This document shows positions 59,461-64,000 of a stretch of 64,000 nt of DNA, one piece after another; within the stretch, counting starts at the first letter, position 1, and each line of letters opens with the position of its first letter. A program made the translations under genes and the position numbers. Source of the DNA: Ignavibacteriota bacterium (GTDB taxonomy: Bacteria > Bacteroidota > Ignavibacteria > Ignavibacteriales > Melioribacteraceae). The notes beneath the pieces were generated by a model, which was not told the origin of the DNA, did no database searches, and was given only the letters and a program-made list of their open reading frames with translations. Location: assembly GCA_016713565.1 (NCBI GenBank), contig JADJOX010000007.1, positions 1,230,501 to 1,294,500 on the forward strand, given 5' to 3'.

Positions 59461-61995
59461 TTATGAAAGTACTTTTATATTTGATTTATTTTTGAACGTA
59501 TTAACAACATTTAATTTTTTAATTTTTTCTTCGCCTAAATCAAACATTTCAACTAATTCTTTCAGTTGTTCGGTAAGTTTATTCAGATCTTCAGTAGCTC
59601 TTGCTATATGCTGAACTCCAAGACTTGATTCTCGGCTAACCATATTTATATTATCAACATTTTTGCTAATTATTTCAGAAGCAGCGGCTTGTTCTTCGCT
59701 GGCTGAAGCAACTTGATTAATTTGTTCTACAACAATTTCGGTTTTTTTAATAATTGATTCTAATGATTCACTGGCTTGACTTGCATATTGCCTACCTTTA
59801 ATAACTTCATCTTTACCTTTTCTTATAGAAAATACCGCAACTTGTGTGTCTTCCTGAATTTTTTTAATTGTTTCCGCAATTTCTTTTGTCGCATTAATTG
59901 TTCTTTCAGCTAATTTACCAACCTCATCGGCAACAACGGCAAAACCTTTTCCATGTTCTCCGGCACGAGCGGCTTCAATTGCCGCATTTAATGCCAATAG
60001 ATTTGTTTGTCCGGCTATATCATCAATAACTTCTATTATCTTGCCTATTTTATCGCTGCTTGATCCAAGAAGTTCGACCGCGGAGGCTGCTTCGGAAACA
60101 ATATTATTAATATTTTCAATTTCTGTTATTGTATTTCTAATTACTTTACCTCCGTTCAAAGCGGTTATTCCCGCTTCTTTAGCGGAATCCGCTGCAAGAG
60201 TTATATTTTTTGTTGTTTCAGAAACGGTTATCGCCATTTCTTCAACTGCGCCTGCTACATCTGAAGTCTGAGAACTTTGTTCCTGTGCGCCTACAGATAA
60301 TTCTTCCACATTGGTAGAAATTTGTGTCGTTGCGTTTGCTGTTTCATTTATCGCCTGATAAAGTCTTAAAATTAGATTTTTAATATTCTCAACGGTTAAA
60401 TTAAATCCCGAAAATAATCTTCCTATTTCATCGTTTTCCTTTTCGGGTTTTACACTTACGGTTAGATTTCCTTGAGCAAAACTTTCCATTGCACTTAAAA
60501 TATTTCTTGTGCTTCTTTCAAGATATTTTTCTTTTTCCTTTACTTCCGTTATTTCGGCAATTGATTCAAGCGCGCCTATTATCAAACTAGATTCGTTTTT
60601 AATTGGCGCTCCGGTATACATAATTGATCTGTTTTTTTCTAATGAGCTTGAAACAGTTTCTGATGTTACCGATTCTTTATGATTCATCGCAAGCATACAC
60701 GCACAGTTTTCTGTTTCGCAGTGAGATGTTTTTAACAGCGAGTAACATTTTTTCCCAACCGCATCGTTTTGCGAAACGCCGACAAATTCTGCCGCGGCAT
60801 GATTTAGATATTGTATATTGAAATTGTTATCAATTATTTGAACCGGAGTAGGAAGATTATCTAAATATTGAAGCTGTGTGTTAATTTTTGACGCCATATT
60901 TTGCAGGCTCAATGAAAGTTCGCCGAGTTCATCTTTTGAATTTATGTTGAAATTAAAATTTTTGCTTCCTTCCGAAAATTCAATTGCCGCAGTGCTAAGG
61001 TGTTCGACGGGTTTTAAAATTATTTTGTACAATATGTAGCCTAGGATTGAGCCTAAAACTAAAGTGAATCCAAGTATGATTAAAATATTTGTAAACAGTG
61101 AAGAATTCATTTCACTTACTTCTAAAGTAATATCTTTATATAAAACAATAAATCCTACTTCATTTTTATTGTAATCAATAATTGGAAATGTGAATGATGC
61201 GAATTCTTTATCATCAAAACTTTCTCTTTTTATACTGCTGGTCAATTCTTCGGCGGTTACAAGTTCTTTTGTAAATTCATTGGAATAATCATAAAATATT
61301 GTACTGCCATTAATAACATCATTTTTTTCAGCTTCAAATCTTTTTGCTTTTTCAAAAACTTCTTTTTTAATTCCAATGGCATATTCAACATTTAATGCGT
61401 GATTCATGCTTGTCAAAATATTCCCAATACCCAATCCAAATTCTACCGTTCCGATGTGTTTTGATTCGTAATTAATTGGATAAACTATTCTTAAACCCGG
61501 ACCGCCTCTGCCGACTTCAATTCCGGAAATTATTTTTTTATCTCTGTTTGAGATTACGACCGTCTCTCTGAAAGAAGAAAGATCATCGCCAAATTTATTT
61601 GGCTGATGGAGCCTTAAGAATGAAGTTGCGGGAGGAGTATGAAATTGAAATTGATCAATGTCAAATTCCTTTTTCAATTTATTATTATAAACATCGTACA
61701 GTGCGTCTAAAATTGCTTGCCGATTTCCCGCGGCGAAATTTGAAATTACCGATTTATCATTAACGATAAGTTCCATTGCGATAGAAACATCTTTGGCTTT
61801 TGATTCTATTTGGTCGGTAAACAATTTCTCAAATACTTTAAAATTTGTCTCTTGATTCTTTTCAAATTCGGAAGTAGCATTGTTGTATGTAATGAATACC
61901 AATATTGCGGTAAGTACAATTGACCCCAGAATAATTGGTACCGGGATTTTAAATTTAATGGAATTGAAAAACTCAATTTTTGATTTTGATCTCAT
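59461..61995 (-). CDS. methyl-accepting chemotaxis protein with dCache_3 and PAS domains
   Basis: The 844-residue receptor starts at ATG 61993-61995 (MRSKSKIEFF), behind GGGGGA; the frame open to 62037 has no better site. It has TM1 (about 15-38), a periplasmic dCache_3-like sensor (HTPPATSFLRLHQPNKFGDD), TM2 (about 300-325), HAMP, a PAS domain with a Cys cluster (C417, C426, C431, C433: CYSLLKTSHCETENCACM), a second HAMP-like part, and the signalling tip GQTNLLALNAAIEAARAGEHG. The ligand is unknown. A terminator follows. Confidence 0.92.
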   Translation of the reverse strand: MRSKSKIEFFNSIKFKIPVPIILGSIVLTAILVFITYNNATSEFEKNQETNFKVFEKLFTDQIESKAKDVSIAMELIVNDKSVISNFAAGNRQAILDALYDVYNNKLKKEFDIDQFQFHTPPATSFLRLHQPNKFGDDLSSFRETVVISNRDKKIISGIEVGRGGPGLRIVYPINYESKHIGTVEFGLGIGNILTSMNHALNVEYAIGIKKEVFEKAKRFEAEKNDVINGSTIFYDYSNEFTKELVTAEELTSSIKRESFDDKEFASFTFPIIDYNKNEVGFIVLYKDITLEVSEMNSSLFTNILIILGFTLVLGSILGYILYKIILKPVEHLSTAAIEFSEGSKNFNFNINSKDELGELSLSLQNMASKINTQLQYLDNLPTPVQIIDNNFNIQYLNHAAAEFVGVSQNDAVGKKCYSLLKTSHCETENCACMLAMNHKESVTSETVSSSLEKNRSIMYTGAPIKNESSLIIGALESIAEITEVKEKEKYLERSTRNILSAMESFAQGNLTVSVKPEKENDEIGRLFSGFNLTVENIKNLILRLYQAINETANATTQISTNVEELSVGAQEQSSQTSDVAGAVEEMAITVSETTKNITLAADSAKEAGITALNGGKVIRNTITEIENINNIVSEAASAVELLGSSSDKIGKIIEVIDDIAGQTNLLALNAAIEAARAGEHGKGFAVVADEVGKLAERTINATKEIAETIKKIQEDTQVAVFSIRKGKDEVIKGRQYASQASESLESIIKKTEIVVEQINQVASASEEQAAASEIISKNVDNINMVSRESSLGVQHIARATEDLNKLTEQLKELVEMFDLGEEKIKKLNVVNTFKNKSNIKVLS

Positions 61996-62145
61996 TTTTC
62001 CCCCAAAATGATTCAAATTTAATATTATAATAGTCAACTATCGAAAATATATAAATATTTTTAAACAAAATTTTAATATTTAAATTATTATTTTTTTTAA
62101 TAATTAATAAAATGGGGGAATGATTTATACTAATTATTAAATTAA

Positions 62146-62790
62146 TTAAATATCGTAAGGCTCTATTTTTATTTCCTGTTCTAAGTAGAAAAATCTTTTG
62201 TTCGTTTTAAATTTCTTTTGAATTTCATACGGAAAGTCAATTTCCGAACTTGATTTAATTTCCGTTAACGCGTTTGCGCCTTTTTTAATTTTCTTAACAA
62301 CATCAAGACTAAATCTAAAAGTAACTTCTTTAGATAAAATTGCTTCTCTAATTATATAATATTTACTTTTCGGGTCTTTTATTATTTCTCTAATTTTTCC
62401 ATCGCTGTATAAAGCATTATCTAGAGTTATTTGCTCGTTATATTCTCTTATCGCGTTAACAATTTTTATTTCAACGGGAATAATTTCCAACCTGTCGAAT
62501 TCCAAATTCAGCATAGTTAACATTTCATCGGCTGTAAAATACATTCTGCCAACAATATCTCCTTCTTCACTGGTCTTTTCTTTAATATTTACAAGGTCTT
62601 GAACAATAAATTTTACACCGTTTTCATTAATTCTATAAATTTCGCCCGGTCTTCCGTTTGTTCTTGGAGTTGCAAAAGGTTTGAAGTTTTTTAAAACAGC
62701 ATTGCCTGGAAGTGATTGAGCTTCAATTTGAATAGATGATAAAATTAATAAAATAATTCCGACTAATATTTTCATATTACAATTTTTCAT
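62146..62790 (-). CDS. secreted protein of unknown function
   Basis: The 214-residue protein has a signal peptide (ending IEAQS) and an unrecognised mature domain with NGRPGEIYRINENGVKFIVQDLV and MYFTADEMLTMLNLEFDRLEIIPVE. GldN-like gliding or secretion proteins came to mind from size and context, but no match could be shown. Met6 is an alternative start, and neither start has a clear Shine-Dalgarno. It follows the beta-barrel gene on the same strand. Confidence 0.65.
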   Translation of the reverse strand: MKNCNMKILVGIILLILSSIQIEAQSLPGNAVLKNFKPFATPRTNGRPGEIYRINENGVKFIVQDLVNIKEKTSEEGDIVGRMYFTADEMLTMLNLEFDRLEIIPVEIKIVNAIREYNEQITLDNALYSDGKIREIIKDPKSKYYIIREAILSKEVTFRFSLDVVKKIKKGANALTEIKSSSEIDFPYEIQKKFKTNKRFFYLEQEIKIEPYDI

Positions 62791-62857
62791 AAAAAATTAT
62801 CGAAAAATTAGTCGGACTTTTAAGTTCATAAGGTAAGTAAAAAATTTATGCTAATAA

Positions 62858-63535
62858 CTAATTAAAACTATAGCTAAATCCTATTAAAGCTTTAAGTTGA
62901 TAATGAGGTTGATTAATTGCCTTATCTGCATCCGCAAAAGAATATCCGTCTCTTGGATTTATATCTTGACCATCCGGACTGTAAGCGGTGTCGTGTCCAT
63001 AAAGAGCTTCGGAGATATAATAATCAAATCCAAAGTTCAGCACCAAATCCAAAGATGGCATAATTCTAAAGTAATTTTCAGAGCCGATTCCCATGCCCCA
63101 TTGATTGCTTGTAACGTCAAAATCTTCATTTCCACCAATGTAATTAAAATTACCTGCAAACAGCACATAACGGGGACCGGCATAAAAGTAATTTCTTTTT
63201 AAGCCTAAAAAGGATGACCGATAAAGAAAATCCAAACCGAAACCATAAGTTTTACCACTTTTTTCCGGTGTTCCGTTTGTGTTGTCATTAATAAAAATTC
63301 TTCTTGCGTCATAGGCGTTGCCTGCATCTAAGTAACTAACTCCAAAATTTAATTTCAAAGCAAAAGGAAAATCATCCGCAAAATTTTTTACCAAAAAGTT
63401 AAAATTAAAAGCGGCTCCGTTAAACATACCGGCTTGTAAACCGCCGTAAAATTGCGTCTGTTTAAAAGCTGAATTACTTTCTTGGGCAAATAAAGCTGAG
63501 CTTATAAACAATAAACTTAAAATATACTTTTTCAT
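62858..63535 (-). CDS. outer-membrane beta-barrel protein
   Basis: The 225-residue protein has a signal peptide (ending LFAQE) and an OmpW/OmpA-like barrel with alternating strands (QFYGGLQAGMFNGAAFNFNF, YFYAGPRYVLFAG) and a C-terminal aromatic (IGFSYSFN, close to the usual final Phe). No specific family is recognised. It is divergent from alaS across a 375-base region. A CRP/FNR-like site lies about 90 bases upstream. Confidence 0.8.
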   Translation of the reverse strand: MKKYILSLLFISSALFAQESNSAFKQTQFYGGLQAGMFNGAAFNFNFLVKNFADDFPFALKLNFGVSYLDAGNAYDARRIFINDNTNGTPEKSGKTYGFGLDFLYRSSFLGLKRNYFYAGPRYVLFAGNFNYIGGNEDFDVTSNQWGMGIGSENYFRIMPSLDLVLNFGFDYYISEALYGHDTAYSPDGQDINPRDGYSFADADKAINQPHYQLKALIGFSYSFN

Positions 63536-63910
63536 TCGTTTTTTTCTCCGGTGCGTTGTTTTTCAAAAAAATAATCCAAATCTGTACCAAATAACTTTTT
63601 TGTATTTAGCTTAAAATTTGATTTAAATCACAATACGCCCCAAAATCGATATAAATTTTCTGAGAAAAAATGTTATAAAAGCGTAATTATTACATGTAAA
63701 AATGTGATACATTATTTAAAATGAATCTTTCGCAATTATGAAAAGATCGGTTAAACTCACTGAATTATAAAAATCAATAACGTTCAAAATTCTTAAAAAT
63801 TTTTGGGGATTATTAGGTATTTATTAGATTTTCCTTTTTTTCACCAATTCTCGTTTCGACTTAATTTATTATATTTATCGATCAAATTTTAACAATAATT
63901 GAAAGAAATT
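63536..63910. other. 375-base intergenic region between the barrel gene and alaS
   Basis: This divergent spacer has no open frame of note. TTGTGATTTAAATCAAA (minus strand, about 63617-63633) is one base from the CRP consensus TGTGA-N6-TCACA and fits the FNR consensus TTGAT-N4-ATCAA on the plus strand with one mismatch. It is a candidate CRP/FNR-family site for the barrel gene. The part next to alaS is AT-rich and has no clear promoter match or tRNA-like structure. Confidence 0.45.
63618..63631. promoter_or_regulatory. CRP/FNR-like binding site
   Basis: TTGATTTAAATCAC is near-palindromic with the half-sites TTGAT and ATCAC. Its centre is about 90 bases upstream of the barrel-gene start (63535). 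It is a single motif in an AT-rich region, so a chance match is possible. Confidence 0.4.
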
Positions 63911-64000
63911 ATGACATCACGCGAAATCAGAGATCAATTTTTAGAATTCTTTAAATCGAAACAGCATACTATTGTGCCAAGCGCGCCTGTGGTTCCATAT
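63911..64000 (+). CDS. alaS: alanyl-tRNA synthetase, N-terminal fragment (window edge)
   Basis: The ATG at 63911 begins MTSREIRDQFLEFFKSKQH and continues TIVPSAPVVPY to the window end. This is the standard AlaS opening (class II synthetase, with the S-x-I-R-x-x-F-L-x-F-F helix and the VP-SS/SAPVVP segment). Only 30 residues are visible. The gene is complete outside the window. GAAAGAAAT precedes the start. Confidence 0.9.
   Translation, partial: MTSREIRDQFLEFFKSKQHTIVPSAPVVPY

Noticed and set aside
61996..62037. Upstream start of the second chemoreceptor gene
   Set aside because: The inner ATG at 61993-61995 has a strong GGGGGA ribosome site; the outer one has none.
62083..62105. AATTATTA/TAATAATT stem with T7 loop
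   Set aside because: It has only AT pairs, and the T run is in the loop, so it is no real terminator.

Overview
The window is AT-rich and reads as a free-living member of the Bacteroidota/Chlorobiota side of the tree, most likely an Ignavibacteria-type organism. The evidence is a type IX secretion (T9SS) C-terminal sorting domain of the NYPNPFNPTT type, a TonB-dependent receptor with an N-terminal carboxypeptidase-regulatory-like domain followed by a DUF4249 lipoprotein, many short lipoproteins and SPI-type secreted proteins, and very AT-rich spacers. No rRNA, tRNA, CRISPR array, transposase or phage gene was seen. The assignment is inference from gene content.

Layout. 1-3.4 kb: a packed plus-strand run (frameshifted GH114-like secreted glycosidase, VOC dioxygenase-like protein, MFS transporter, uridine-kinase-like protein). 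3.4-6.7 kb: a small secreted protein and a PAS histidine kinase/sigma-54 response regulator pair. 6.9-7.7 kb: bacterioferritin and a small Cys protein. 7.8-16.2 kb: a DUF1680/GH127 beta-L-arabinofuranosidase-type lipoprotein, a membrane protein, then a complete trans-4-hydroxyproline catabolic operon (Pyr4H2C deaminase, alpha-ketoglutarate-semialdehyde dehydrogenase, hydroxyproline epimerase, D-hydroxyproline oxidase) with a divergent AraC regulator. Taken together this block suggests use of arabinosylated hydroxyproline-rich glycoprotein (extensin-like) material.

16.4-42 kb is mostly single housekeeping or accessory genes: metallophosphoesterase and RsgA, SdpI family, a T9SS-exported CxxxCH protein, the TonB receptor/DUF4249 pair, a lipoprotein with two EF-hand-like repeats, TetR with a palindromic candidate operator, amidase, CPBP protease, the agmatine-to-putrescine pair AguA/AguB, an NhaD/CitMHS-type antiporter, GlsB/YeaQ, a Tat-exported Gfo/Idh/MocA oxidoreductase next to a GH43 glycosidase, a serine beta-lactamase-like hydrolase, aldo/keto reductase, OsmC, acyltransferase, EamA transporter and an EEP-family hydrolase.

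42.4-50.1 kb is a plus-strand envelope/signalling locus: a large unrecognised surface protein, two lipoproteins (one Cys-rich), a membrane histidine kinase overlapping an NtrC-type sigma-54 regulator, a secreted coiled-coil protein split by a -1 frameshift exactly at a T TTA AAA slippery heptamer, and a beta-barrel protein. 50.3-63.5 kb is a minus-strand sensory region: CheW, a chemoreceptor, a REC-histidine kinase, a REC-LytTR regulator, a 1268-residue eight-PAS kinase carrying an internal 240-residue tandem duplication, MarR, a dCache-PAS chemoreceptor with a Cys cluster, and two exported proteins. The window ends inside alaS.

The most unusual items are the hydroxyproline/arabinofuranosidase neighbourhood, the candidate programmed frameshift within the sigma-54 envelope operon, and the duplicated PAS pair. 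All functions are read from motifs and context; no database search was run.
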